Source: Rutpela maculata
Taxonomy: Eukaryota > Arthropoda > Insecta > Coleoptera > Cerambycidae
Reading direction: 5' to 3'
Length of the DNA: 64,000 nucleotides
NCBI GenBank assembly: GCA_936432065.2
Contig: OW386293.2
Location: 32,624,234-32,688,233 of the forward strand
Shown: positions 23,256 to 34,800 of the stretch, in pieces
Position numbering within the stretch: the first letter of the stretch is position 1
Layout of the letters: the number at the start of each line of letters is the position of its first letter
Position numbers and translations under genes: made by a program
The notes under the pieces: generated by a model
What the model was told of the DNA's origin: nothing
Databases searched by the model: none
The model's input: the letters and a program-made list of their open reading frames with translations, nothing else

Positions 23256-24474
23256 AGACCGAGATGGTGTAGTAAAGGTCCGAGACCTTTTTTGACATTT
23301 TTTTTTGGCAGTTTTTTTTTTTCAAAATATTGTGTGTCAATTCATAGTGTATTAGCCGATGATATTCATGGCCTGGGGGGATATTTTATTTGGTGAAACC
23401 GTTGCTACCGGTTGGCGCCTTATGAGAAATTTGTCTTAACCCTAGGGCAGTCAATGTGTTAATTTGGCTTTGATCTAGACGCTCAAATTTTTTCATCGAC
23501 TTACAGCGCTTGCTTTAGAAAAAAAATTGCATTTTAAACTGTACAGGGATTTTAGAAAAAACGTAACATTCTTGCTTCTCTGCAAATATCTCAATAAAAA
23601 TTAGTTTAAGAAAAAATATGGTGGACATCAAAAATTAAGCTCTTAAACTGAAAATAAACATATTTTGTTTATATATTTGTGTAGGGTTGTTTGTTTCGGA
23701 GATATTTAATTTTATAGATGGCATCGGACCGTTTTTAAGATGAAGTATTTAGTTTAAAATGTTGAATATCTTAGAAACTGTGACACTTCCATCAAAAGTT
23801 CTAAGAAACAAAATTAAAATGAATGAAGTCACTCTTTAAAATGATTTTTTGTTTGTTTCTACATCACAAAAAATAAAGAAGTTATGGCCGATTCAATGTG
23901 CGTTTTCACATTTTTGTTAAGTTGAGTTGATTTCGAACTCTTTTAAAAGAGTTAAAGTTAGTTAGTTAGTTAGTTAGTTAGTTAGAGAGTAAAAGTTGAA
24001 AAAAAATTTTTGCAGTTACGAACGAAACCGCGGTATTATGAAAGTACATCAACTCCCCATCCCCCTCACCAAAATTTCAGACAAAAACTACGAGACGTTT
24101 TTTGGCGGGAATTTTTTAAAATTTTCAAAAAAAAAATTTTGCAGTTACAGACGAAACTTTGGGTACTTGTTCTATTCAACGTCAATAATGTCGGAAAAAT
24201 AATTTCAGACGTTTTCCATGGGCCGATTTTGAGATATAAGGGTTGAAAGTTGCAAAATTAAAAAAAAAAATTTTGTTTTTCAAATATTGGTAAAATGTGT
24301 TTGAAATTGATGAAAACGTCTGAATAGCTCATTATGAGTTCTTGATCATATCAAAAATGATATATTTCGCTTTCAAACGCCATTGATTTTCACCTCATTT
24401 TTGCAACCCTCAAAGTGGTCATCAGTTTTTGACTCTATTACGCATTTAAAAATGTTTTGAAGCTGATAAATTAA

Positions 24475-24960
24475 CTCTTGACAGTCACATTTTGTCACTT
24501 TGACAGCGATAAAAAAAGGTGCATCGTTTTTTATCACGATAAAAATGCCTGTTCCTCAAAAGCAGAGTATATCTAGTAGTCGCACGTCATTTTAAAATCT
24601 GTTCTGTCGGCTATAATTTTTAAGTCTTGTGGAAACTATACTGTACAATATGAGTCGTTTTGAGAAAATTATAATTATTTTTAATTGTTGTTCGTTCACA
24701 TATTCTGTCGTTAATTTATCTTGCCAAAAATCACTCGAGCTTTTCTCTTATTCTTTTTAACTCAAAATTTTGTCCAATCAGTAATTTTGCTCGAAAAACT
24801 GACATTTGACAAAATCGCTCGACTTCCGGTCTCGCGATTCTTTCATGTCAGTTTTTCTCATAAAATCACTGATTGGCAAAATTATTTCGTTACAAAGAGA
24901 AATTTATCCGATTATTTCACTCATTAACGCTATAGCCAATGAGAGCCCATTTTTTCAAAA
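24475..24960 (+). repeat. Dispersed repeat, inverted copy at about 36490-36965
   Basis: Shared landmarks in opposite orientation include TGCCTGTTCCTCAAAAGCAG, AACTATACTGTACAATATGA, ATTCTGTCGTTAATTTATCT, CTCGAGCTTTTCT and GTCTCGCGATT. The 36.5-kb copy lies inside the hAT element that interrupts gag. About 480 bp are shared, with substantial divergence. Its parental element was not identified. Confidence 0.75.
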
Positions 24961-26199
24961 CATTGCACCATTCAAACATCATTATTAGTGGTAATTCAAG
25001 CTAGATCGGCTTTTGACAGGACCAACATGCAAAATTTATTGCTCTAATTTTTTAGGTCGCTGCAGCGGCAAATATGCGAAAATTTTTTGACGTTTTTGTC
25101 GTGAAATGTTTTTGGCAAATAGGGCAACTCGAGCTTTTAAGTTTTATCTATAAATATCTTCTCTAGCTTATTACTAATTGTTAACGTACTTACCTTGTAA
25201 ATTGTAATATTGTATTATGTAGTAGCAAACAAAAACACACCTCAATTCCAAAGCGAATCTTGTCTGAAATATATAGGCTGTAACTTTTGCCTATCTGTAA
25301 CTATTTCAGTTTTCCTAGTGTTCAATCAGGTAACAATTACACACAAAGATTGTACTTAATATAGCTCATAATACAGGAACAAGTCAAGCACAGCTTTCAA
25401 TAGCTCAATAACGTAGTTACAAAGGTAAGCTAATCATTTATTTTAAATGTCATGTACACATTCGCTCTGGAACAAACTAAAAATGTATAGTACTTACATA
25501 TGGTAATCTACCAAAAAGTAACTCGTTGAATCAAACATTATAATTTGTTGTATTTAAAATTCTCTTTGCTTAACAAAGCAAACCTCAACATAATTCATAA
25601 ACTTCGCAAGTTAAAAGTAAGGATTAAATACGTAAATATGAGTCGATGAACATTTATTTATTATGGAATATAACTTGTAGCGCTAGATGGCGCTCTCTAT
25701 GTCAATCTCGGAATCATGGGTGTATATTTTATTTGGGCGAGACATCGGTACTAAAGTAGTGCTCTCTCTATCGTTCCTCGTCGTATTGCACCTCAGAAAC
25801 GCCTGAAAGGTGTTAAGCCAGTCTATATATTATAATATCTAAGGTTTCAACTCGTTTTATTTACTAGTTGCCATGGAAACGTCACTAGATTATTTTAAAA
25901 TATAGCGAATCTCCGTTGTTTCTACTGCGTTTGTTTCAGATTTGCTGTTTTCACAATATGAGTCGGTTTGGAAATATTTCTGTATATCAAATTAATGATG
26001 AAATTGAAAATAAAGGTCAGTCAAAAAGTGACAAGAAAACGTCTGAAGGCAGTTAATGAGAAAACATAATATTGAAGATGTACTTAATGAATTATTTATT
26101 CGTGAAATATTCTCCTCAAATACCACTCGTGCTTTAAATTTTATCTAAAAATTTTTTCTCAAGCTAAGTTGCCCCTAGTTAATATAACTCATGCAAATT

Positions 26200-26269
26200 G
26201 GCAGTTTATTATCAAAGATTAAATCCCTCCCACTAAAGCGGTCGGGATTTAATCAGATAATAAACTGCC
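26200..26269. repeat. Small hairpin, about 26-bp stem
   Basis: GGCAGTTTATTATC and GATTAAATCCC on the left pair with GGGATTTAATC and GATAATAAACTGCC on the right, leaving a loop of about 14 nt with CGGT-type sequence. It lies in the interior of the foldback element. Confidence 0.65.
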
Positions 26270-27445
26270 ACTTTGCACTCTTTATATTACCAGGCAACAC
26301 GCTTTCGAAAAAATTTTCGATAAAATTTTAAGCACTAGTGATATTACATACGATAAAAAAAAGCTCTTGTGATTTTACTGTTGATAAAAATGCTTTATTT
26401 ATGCCAAATCAGTGAAAACGTCTGAAAGCGAAATATATCATTTTTGAACCCCTTAAGAACTTGGCGGAGTTTAGCCGATGGCTATTCAATCAGGACGGAC
26501 ACACACATAGACAACATCACAACACCCATTCCCTGCGGCATTGCCATCTGCCGTGAACTCAGGAGAGGAGAGTGACTAGACCGTGTTGTCTTGTTGTCTC
26601 TCACACAAACGCAGTCTAGCCTACTGCTACTATCTCGGCAACACATGAAAAACGCCACTACACATCCATACCCTAGCCAGGATTCGAACACCTTAAGCAC
26701 TGTGTTATATCTCAAAATCGGCCCATGGAAAACGCCTGAAATTATTTTTCCGATATTATTGACATTGAATAGAACAAGTACCCAAAGTTTCGTCCGTAAC
26801 TACAAACATTTTTTTTTTGAAAATTTTAAAAAATTCCCGCCAAAAAACGTCCCTTAGTTTTCGTCTGAAATTTTGGTGGGGGGATGTGGAGTTGATGTAC
26901 TTTCATAATACCGCTGTTTCTTTCGTAACTGCAAAAAAGTTTTTTCGACTTTTACCCCCCCCCCCCCCTCCGGATCTCCGCTCGGATCCATTTACCAGAA
27001 CTTTTCGTAAAGGAAAAAGAGTTTCGAAACCAACTCAGTAAATCAAATACCAAATTTCAGACATAACTACAATTGATGATCCCACTACGTGCCATTGCTC
27101 TAACTATTACTGTAATTGCTCTGTATTTAATTTTTCTTTCAAAAATGCCGTTTTTCATTACCTAGATGCTCAATTTATTTTGTCTCTTTAAAACATTTGT
27201 TTTAGAAAAAAAATTCCATCCGCCATCCCCCATCGAAAAATGGCCGTATTTCGGTTAATTATTGCTATAAAATCGATTTTTTTATTAAAAATATCCCTTT
27301 TTACCCCCTATAGGTTCCCGCGGATCCGTAAAACTCCTAAACTTTTTCGTTTCATGAACTTTGACCTATTTTAAACTTATAACCAAAGTTTAAAGTTGCA
27401 CAAATTTTTTTCAAGTTACAGTGATTTTGTTCAATCTTTCCCTGG

Positions 27446-28870
27446 GTATGAGTAAGTATTGAAATTGAAATTTACTTTGCGCAAATTGGGATGAGATATT
27501 CATATTTTTATAAATGTAAGTTTCTTGTAATGAATTTAATATTTCAAACAAATTAGTGTCATCCTCTATGTTTTATTATTGATTTGGATATTGTTTTTAG
27601 ACATTTATCTATGTATGAGCAAATATTGGAATTCACTTGTACAATTTCGGATGGGATGTTCATATTTTCATAAATGCAAGTTTTTTAATAATGAGTTTAA
27701 TATTTCAAACAAATTAGTGTGATCGTCTGTGTTTTAGGCTTGTAGTTGGATATTGTTTTTAGACAGTTGTCTATGAACAAATAAATATTGAAGCGTTGTG
27801 GGATGTGCAGTTTGGGATGGTATATTAATATTTTTCTAAATGTAAGTTTTTCATAATGAATCTAATATTTCAAACAAATTAATGTCTTCGTCTGTGTTTT
27901 ATTCTTGAATATTGTTATATATTGTCTATAGACAGCTTCCTATGTGTAGGTAAGTATTGGATTTCACTTTGTACAAGTTGGGATGGGGTATTCATATTTT
28001 CACAAATGCAAGTTTTTAATAATGAGTTTAATATTTCAAACAAATTGGTGTGATCGTCTGTGTTTTAGGCTTGTAGTTGGATATTGTTTTTAGACAGTTA
28101 TCTATGAATGAGTAAGTATTGGAATTCAGCTTGTACACTTTGGGATGGGATATTCATATTTTTCTAAATGTAAGTTTTTCATAATGAATTTAATATTTCA
28201 AACAAATTAATGTAATCGTCTGTGTTTTATACTTGAAGTTGTATATTGTTTCTAGACGGTTGCCTATGTGTAAGTATTGGAATTCACTTAGTACAAACTG
28301 TGATGGGGTAATCATATTTTTATAAATGTACGTTTCTTTTAATGAGTTTAATATTTCAAATAAACTAATGTGATTATTTATGTTTGATTTTTGAGTTGTA
28401 TACTGTTTTTAGACACTTATCTATGTATGGGTAAATATTGGAATTTGTACAATTTGGGATGGGGTGTTCATATTTTCACAAATGCAGGTTTTCCATAATG
28501 AGTAATATCTCGAACAAATTAATGTGATCGTCTGTGTTTTAGGCTTGTAGTTGGTTACTATTTTACTATCAATCAATACTATTTTTACTATCACTGAGTA
28601 AGTATTGGAATTCAGCTTGTACAGTTTGGGATGGGATATTCATACTTTTTCTTAATTAATGTAATTTTTCAAACAAATATATGAAGTTGTAGATTGTTTG
28701 TAGACAGTTGCCTATGTGCAAGCAAGTATTTGCATTCACTTTATGCAAGCTGGGATGGGATATTCATATTTTTATAAATGTATGAGTTTGATATTTCAAA
28801 CAAATTAATGTGGTCCTCTGTGTTTTATTTTTGAAGTTGGATATTGTTTTTTGACAGTTGTTGCCTTTAG
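27446..28870 (+). repeat. Tandem array of about 160-bp units seeded by the NOL9 exon end
   Basis: About nine units follow one another at 155-167-bp spacing. Unit starts are recognised by (T)ATG.GTAAGTATTGG-like sequence near 27455, 27615, 27780, 27948, 28105, 28262, 28425, 28592 and 28712. Each unit then has TTGGGATGGGATATTCATA, ATATTTCAAACAAATTA, GTCTGTGTTTTA and GGATATTGTTTTTAGACAG, ending in TTGCCTATGTATGAG or a variant. That last piece equals the final coding bases plus donor of the 10210-10659 exon. Sequence divergence between units is moderate, so the array is not brand new. Several units keep a GTAAGT donor preceded by a pyrimidine-rich TTTTTAG. Confidence 0.85.
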
Positions 28871-29132
28871 ATATATATGTACTATATAGCAATCAAAATC
28901 AGTTCAACTGGACTGACATATAGCACTGATCCCAGTTCAATGTTGTGTCAACCCGTTTTAAATCTCGCCAAGTAAAATTACAGATTTATATCATATTTAA
29001 TTAACAGAACTGTTGAACGTTAGGTACAACCATTTTTATTTTCTAACGTTGATCAATGCTGAACTGTGAGTTCAAGAGCATAATACAACTGGGCCTAAGT
29101 ATTAGAATTCACATTGTACAGTTCTATTTATA
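28871..29132. other. Non-array segment and last partial unit before the Tc1 insertion
   Basis: The 28871-29090 stretch interrupts the array and resembles no other part of the window. At 29093 the array phrase CTAAGTATTAGAATTCACATTGTACAG returns just before the Tc1 end. It may be a small separate insertion. No gene. Confidence 0.45.
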
Positions 29133-29414
29133 AAAAAAAGCGTACAAGTATTAGAATGAGAGGTGAGCTTTATCATTTTTGTGTAAAGCCAGCTTGTCAC
29201 ATGTCATAGGTTGTCAGAAATCAAATCATTGGTGTCGGGCATCAGTGAAATAATTAAGACAAATTGAATTACGTATATTGAATTATATTTATATGTAAAA
29301 TCTAATATTTGGTCATATAACCATCTTTTTCTATTACTTGAGCCAATCTATTTGGCATTGACTGAATCATATTTCATATAATGTTTGGATCAAGCTCCTC
29401 TCAGCACTCGTGGA

Positions 29415-30099
29415 TTATTTCCCATAATTTGTTTGAATTTTGTGGTCTAAAACTTCTTTTATATATTTTTTTACAATTAAACCCCAAACATTTTCTATCG
29501 GATTAATATCGGGACTATAACTGGGAGATGGCAGCACTTCCACATTATGAATTTGAAGCCACTCCGTTACAGCATTGGCGGTGTGGACTGGAGAATTATC
29601 TTGTTTATACATGAAATTATTATTGGGATACATTTGTTCAGTAGGTGGGAGCATTACGTTTTCTAAAATGTTTATATAGTTCAAAGCATTAAACCTTCCC
29701 TCAACTCGCCAACAAACACCAGGCCCATGGACACTTATCCAGCCCCATACATTTACAGAGAAACGTCCAGATCTAAAAGCAACGGAGCTAGTGTATCGTT
29801 CTTCAAACCTTGTATTGTCTGGATGATAAACACGAATTTGGCCCTTATAAGTCAACTGGAATGTCTTTTCATCAGTAAAAACGACCATGTTCTAAAATTG
29901 AGGGTCACGGTATACATAGTTCATTGCAAAAATTACCCTTGACTGCCGCCGTTCTACAGTGAGTACCATTTTTTTCGCAGCTGGACGATTTTTAAACTCA
30001 GATTCCTTGACCCTTCTGCTGGAGGTAGGTTGAGAGCCAGGAAATTCAGTATCAATCACAGCATCCCTCGCCGTTGCAAATGGATTCTCTCTTAAGTAT
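29415..30099 (-). pseudogene. Tc1 transposase, catalytic C-terminal part (DD34E)
   Basis: Reading leftward from the retrotransposon edge at 30099, the frame gives RENPFATARDAVIDTEFPGS and a linker. A TAG at 29892-29894 replaces an expected Trp just before the catalytic core. The core has the first Asp in NMVVFTDEKTFQ, the second in YKQDNSPVHTA and the Glu in SPDINPIENVWG. Exactly 34 residues lie between the second Asp and the Glu, the Tc1 signature. Only the stop and the Gypsy insertion are obvious defects, so the copy was probably active not long before it was hit. Confidence 0.9.
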
Positions 30100-31349
30100 T
30101 GTAACCCCTACTTGGTACAAGTAGGAGCACGTGCGTGGCGGCAGCCCTTCGTCGGTGAGCCTTAGGGTGGTTCGAATGGATATTTGGTAAAGCTTGGGCA
30201 CCACTTCGTCTTTTAGGCAAAACCAAGAAAACTCCTTTACTTTTTCTATTAAATAAATTATATGGCTTTTCAAATTTTTTATTAAAACACTATTTTGTTT
30301 GAACAAGTTTCAAATAACTAGCGGAGGCCAGCAAGGGGTAAACTTATATAATTAATCCAATTAACGCAAAAGTTTGTAACAACACTATCAAAGAACCGTA
30401 TGTAGATCTACATTCGTTTACAAACTGTGATTATTTTAATTATTTGATTCATCCGAAAAACAGTATAATCTATTTAGTTATTGCCAAATAAATATTGATG
30501 TTCTTATTGCAGAAGTATAACTGAATTTATTTGTCAAAAAAAATTGTTTGAATTCTCGCAGCAACACCGGTTTCTCTCGAGGTTTCTCTTATCCCAAAAT
30601 ACTTGCACAGCATTAATAAGGAAATATATGGTTGGGTCTGACCTTAAATATCCTGAACTCCGGAAGAACTTCTGGTATAGTATTTTCCAGCGTTCGACAG
30701 CGCTCTTATGCCATAAATGAATTATATTAACACTATCTTAGTGGTACTTGTATAAGGCGAATACAGCAGTGTGCATATGAAAGACTGGCGGTAACAATTA
30801 AACCAGTAGGTAGGTAGGCCGTCTAATCTAAAAATTATTAAAAAATATTTGAGCATCTCTGCGAGCAAACTCATTCAAAAAAGTTAATTTTAAATTAAAG
30901 GTAACATACCTTCTACTGAGAATGGCCTATTAAATTTACACTAGGACACAGTCTAGCACACATTAATTTCAAATATAATTTTACAGGCAAGTATGGCTGT
31001 TGCCTCGTTCAATCAATCTCTTGTCAAAACCTATCGGCTCCACTTTCCTTAGAAATCCTTTTAGAAAAACGCCTGTTAATTAAGATTAGTATTTGCGCAT
31101 GAAACGTCACTACGTTTCCGTAGCAACTAAGATAGTTTACCTCGTTCCTGTAGTTTCTATTTAATTCCGACACTATAGTAGGCAACTTATAATACTCTTT
31201 AGATTGAAAAAGGTGACAATAGAATAAATCTCTTGAGCTGCCGTTGACACGTATTAATCATCAAATAAAATAAATACAATTTTGAATCTATCTAGGTAAA
31301 CCTAGTCATATTAGCCTACATTTATGGAATGGTTAAAAGTAGCGTTACA
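30100..31349 (-). repeat. 3' LTR of the Gypsy element
   Basis: The 1250-bp repeat matches 38893-40142 throughout its length as far as can be read. It begins TGTAACCCCTACTTGGTACA and ends AAAGTAGCGTTACA on the + strand. The short frame at 30052-30306 arises from LTR sequence and is not a gene. Confidence 0.95.
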
Positions 31350-31362
31350 CTCGCCCCCTTCC
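31350..31362 (-). other. Polypurine tract next to the 3' LTR
   Basis: On the element's strand, GGAAGGGGGCGAG lies directly against the LTR start. It is the expected primer site for plus-strand DNA synthesis in LTR retrotransposons. Confidence 0.75.
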
Positions 31363-31809
31363 ATCGGAAGAAAAATAGGAGTGGAACACGACTATTTTTC
31401 GTCATTAAGCTAACCTCCGATAATTCATAAACTCTAATTCCTACTGTATAATTATTAACTACTACTGCAATTTTTAGCTACAGCTAAACCGTAGAAACTA
31501 TCACTTAAAAATTGAAACTTTACTAATACTAGGAATTTAAAGATAGGCCGGCCTAATTTTAATTAATACCTAACTTACGTACTAACTTAATAAACTAATT
31601 TATACCTATAGATTGCGCAATCTTAACCTAAGTTACCGTAATGTTCTTTAGATTCTTACCTTCACGGTACTCTAACAAAATCTACTAAGTTTCCCAATTA
31701 TCGAGAAGTGTAAACATAAATAACAGATGCGCCTAGCAGAATTCTGCATTCATTACTCATTATAATTTTATTTTGATAAATGAAACGTCCACTTCTTAAT
31801 ACTCACTCT

Positions 31810-34800
31810 TTAATTTTGCGATTTTGCCTGGACCGACTCATCATCTACATCAGTTGACTCTACGTCATAATCCATATCCGACAACGATTCATGATATGGC
31901 TTTAAATCTTGGATGTGCCACTCGCCGGCATTACTACCGTCCTCATTTTTAAGAACATACACTAACTTTGATTTTTTTTTATAAACTGTACAAAGAACAT
32001 ATCTCGGAGCTAGTTTTTGAGAGAAATTTTTAGCGGCATCAGAAAGTACCATATTTCGTCTCCAAACCTTATCGCCCACATGGAATTCTAAATCACGACG
32101 TCTCAAATTATAATGTTTTGCGTTTCGTTCATGCGCAGCATGCAACTTGTCTTGCACATCCTTGTAAATGTCTGCAAGTTTACTTAGACTTTGGCCCCAA
32201 CTTTCGCAATCTCTTACTTGAAAGTCCTCGTTACTTACTTTTCCATAATATTTGCCATTACAGGGAACTACCCTACCGAAGTTCAAGAACGCAGGACTAT
32301 ATCCTGTTACCTCGTGAACCGCCGTACGTATCGCATAACCTATTTTTCCAATCTCTTTATCCCAAAGTTTATGATTGTTCTCAATATAACTGCGAATAGC
32401 CGTACAGATAGTGCGATTTGACCTTTCCACGAAATTTGCTTGTGGGTGGTAGTATGCTGTGTACCAAAACTGCGAATCGTATTCTTTTACTAGTTTTTTA
32501 AGGGATTTACTAATAAACTGTCTCCCATTATCAGATATAATGTGCTGTGGGACTCCGTAAACCAAAAAAACTTCATTTTCTACGAACCGAGTTATACTAG
32601 AAGCAGTAGCTTTACGTAGGGGACATAACAGGGGATATTTCGTAAACCAATCACTTACAACGAGTAGGTATTGGTAGCCGTTGGTACTCCTTGGTAACGG
32701 TCCCATAAGGTCTATAGCAATAACCTGCCAAGGAAAGCGTACCTTCTTCTCTGCACCCATCAGACCAAATTTTCGACAGTTCGGTGCCTTTTGAGAAGCG
32801 CAAACCTTACATGTTCTTACATAGCGGGTAATATCTCTCCTCATTTTAGGCCAATAATAGGTTAAACCAACCCTGGAATAAGTTTTTGCGTAACCTAAGT
32901 GTGCCGCGGTTGCAACATCATGACAGGACTTAATGATTTCTAAACGCTGAGTCTTTGGTACTAAGAGTTTCCACTCGGAAATATTAGTACTTAATGGAAT
33001 CTTAGACGGAACCAGCTTGTAAACATATTTGTTTTTTACCGACCACTGGGGAAAGTTACTCGGATTTTTTAATATTTTCTCCCGCATGTTTTCATAAAAT
33101 GAATCTATATTAGATAAATCGACGTCTAACGAAATACAGTCATCTGGATTGTTAACTATCGAGATCTCCAAATTTTCAGAATCACAAGGTGGGTCCACGG
33201 GTCCCCGTGACAACGCGTCTGGAACGATATTAAGTTTCCCTTTGCGATGCACGATATCGAAATCAAACTGACTAAGTTTAACGCTCCATCTTGCGAGTTT
33301 CCCTGATGGATCACGCATTTTATTTAGCCATTTCAACGACGCATGGTCTGTAATAATAGTGAAGTGCGCACCTTCTATATATGGGCGAAATTTTTCACAC
33401 GCATACACACATGACAAACATTCCCTTTCCGTCGCGCTGTAATTTCTTTCGCTTCTCGAGAGACTCCTCGATGCAAATGCAATGACTTTTTCTTGTTCAC
33501 CCTGTACTTGCGAAAGTACACAGCCTAATCCTGACGCTGACGCATCGCACTGAATGGAAAACGGTAGCGAGAAGTCAGGACTTGACAATATTGGAGCCGA
33601 AATTAACGCTTGTTTCATATCATGAAAAGCTTTCTCGGCATCCTCAGACCACTTAATCTTTTGTCCCTTCTTCTTACCTTTTAACAAATTATTAATGGGC
33701 GACATAAGTGTTGAGAAGTGGGGAATGAATCGTCGGTACCAACTACACATACCTGTGAACCGTTTTATTTCCGTTGTCGTTCGTGGCCTTGGAAAATTTA
33801 CCATTGCTGAAACTTTCTCTGGGTTCGTCCTCAATCCAAATTTATCAACGATAAAACCAAGATACTTTAGAGACGGCCGAAGAAATTCACATTTTTCGAA
33901 ATTAACAGTGAGATTAGCATCCTTTAACCGTTTCAATACTTCCCGTAGTAACTCAATATGCTCTTCAAACGTCGACGATACGATAATAATGTCGTCTAAG
34001 TAAACAAAGATATTTGGTTCTAACTCAGGACCAAACACAGCATCCATTAAACGTTGTTGGCATTGCGCAGCGTTTGAAAGACCAAAAGGTAACACATTAA
34101 AATGGTATAGACCTCGGCCCGGAATAGAAAAAGCAGTCTTTTCTTTCGAATCCTGGTCGAGTGGAATCTGCCAAAAAGCACTACGCAAATCCACTGACGA
34201 AATAAAACGCGCATCCCGCAACATATTAAGTATTCTGTCAACAAATGGCAGAGGGTATGAATCTTTTTTAGTCACCGCATTCAACTTTCGGCCGTCAAAG
34301 CAAAAGCGAAAATCTCCATTAGATTTTTTTACCAAGACTACCGGAGAAGACCATTCGCTCATTGATTCTTCAACCACTCCCAACTCAAGCATTTTATCCA
34401 GCTCCCTGTTTAAATGACTTAACATATACGGCGACAAAAGGTGCTGTCTTTGTTTTATCGGTTTCGCGTCCCCTGTATCAATATGATGAATTAATTTTGT
34501 AGTTCGTCCTAATTTCCCGTCACGACCTAACCTGCTAAATTCCGAAACTATACTTTCTACTTGAGCAATTTGAGTTTCTGATAAGTTTTGCAAACTAGAG
34601 ATATGATTTTCGTGAACAGTTTGACTATCACTTTTTATCCCGACAGTGGCGATACGACTATTACCATCTCCATGAATCTCCCAAGTATTATCTTTAAAGT
34701 TAATTTTTATTCCGAACTCCCTGCAAAAGTCACTCCCAAGTATGAACGAATGATTAAGAGATGGTACTACCAACATAGAAATAAATTTGCTATTAGAATC

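Larger units (their letters stand above)
23985..26960. mobile_element. Large foldback element with about 260-bp arms
   Basis: The left arm (about 23985-24245) contains GTATTATGAAAGTACATCAA, TTTGGCGGGAATTTTTTAAA and CCATGGGCCGATTTTGAGATA. The right arm (about 26700-26960) contains the same in reverse complement and order (TATCTCAAAATCGGCCCATGG to TTGATGTACTTTCATAATAC). Further inside, AAAACGTCTGAA and CGAAATATATCATTTTTGA also pair. A C-rich run at 26949-26960 abuts the right arm. The roughly 2.5-kb interior has no transposase. Non-autonomous long-inverted-repeat element. Confidence 0.75.
10820..27445. mobile_element. Composite insertion block with inverted terminal arms
   Basis: The exon-end array is interrupted after GACAGTTGCCTA (about 10812) and resumes at GGGTATGAGTAAG (about 27447). 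The two edges of the insert are reverse complements. The left has AAATTTGTGCAGACC, AAACTTTGGTTATAGGTT, TTTTACGGATCCGCGG and AGCAATAATTAACCGAAAT; the right arm (about 27235-27440) carries the same order inverted, with indels. The block therefore looks like one old long-inverted-repeat element that later accumulated a hAT element, LINEs and a foldback. No integrase, DNA polymerase or transposase of its own was recognised. Exact ends and target duplication are unresolved. Confidence 0.55.

Noticed and set aside
26482..26857. Cys/Ser-rich small frames within the foldback interior
   Set aside because: Overlapping frames on both strands, no family match and interruption by element arms.
10820..27445. 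Composite block considered as a Maverick/Polinton or Helitron
   Set aside because: No protein-primed DNA polymerase, retroviral-like integrase, capsid or Rep/helicase code was seen, and the ends do not show Helitron features.
27446..28870. Regular repeats with spacers, considered as a CRISPR array
   Set aside because: The whole 160-bp unit repeats without unique spacers, the DNA is eukaryotic, and units contain an exon-intron boundary.
30052..30306. 84-codon frame also present at 38845-39099
   Set aside because: Both copies come from the LTR sequence of the Gypsy element, which explains the duplication.
31350..31809. Search for an envelope gene downstream of pol
   Set aside because: Only about 460 bp separate pol from the 3' LTR and no frame is present, so this is a Gypsy retrotransposon without envelope.
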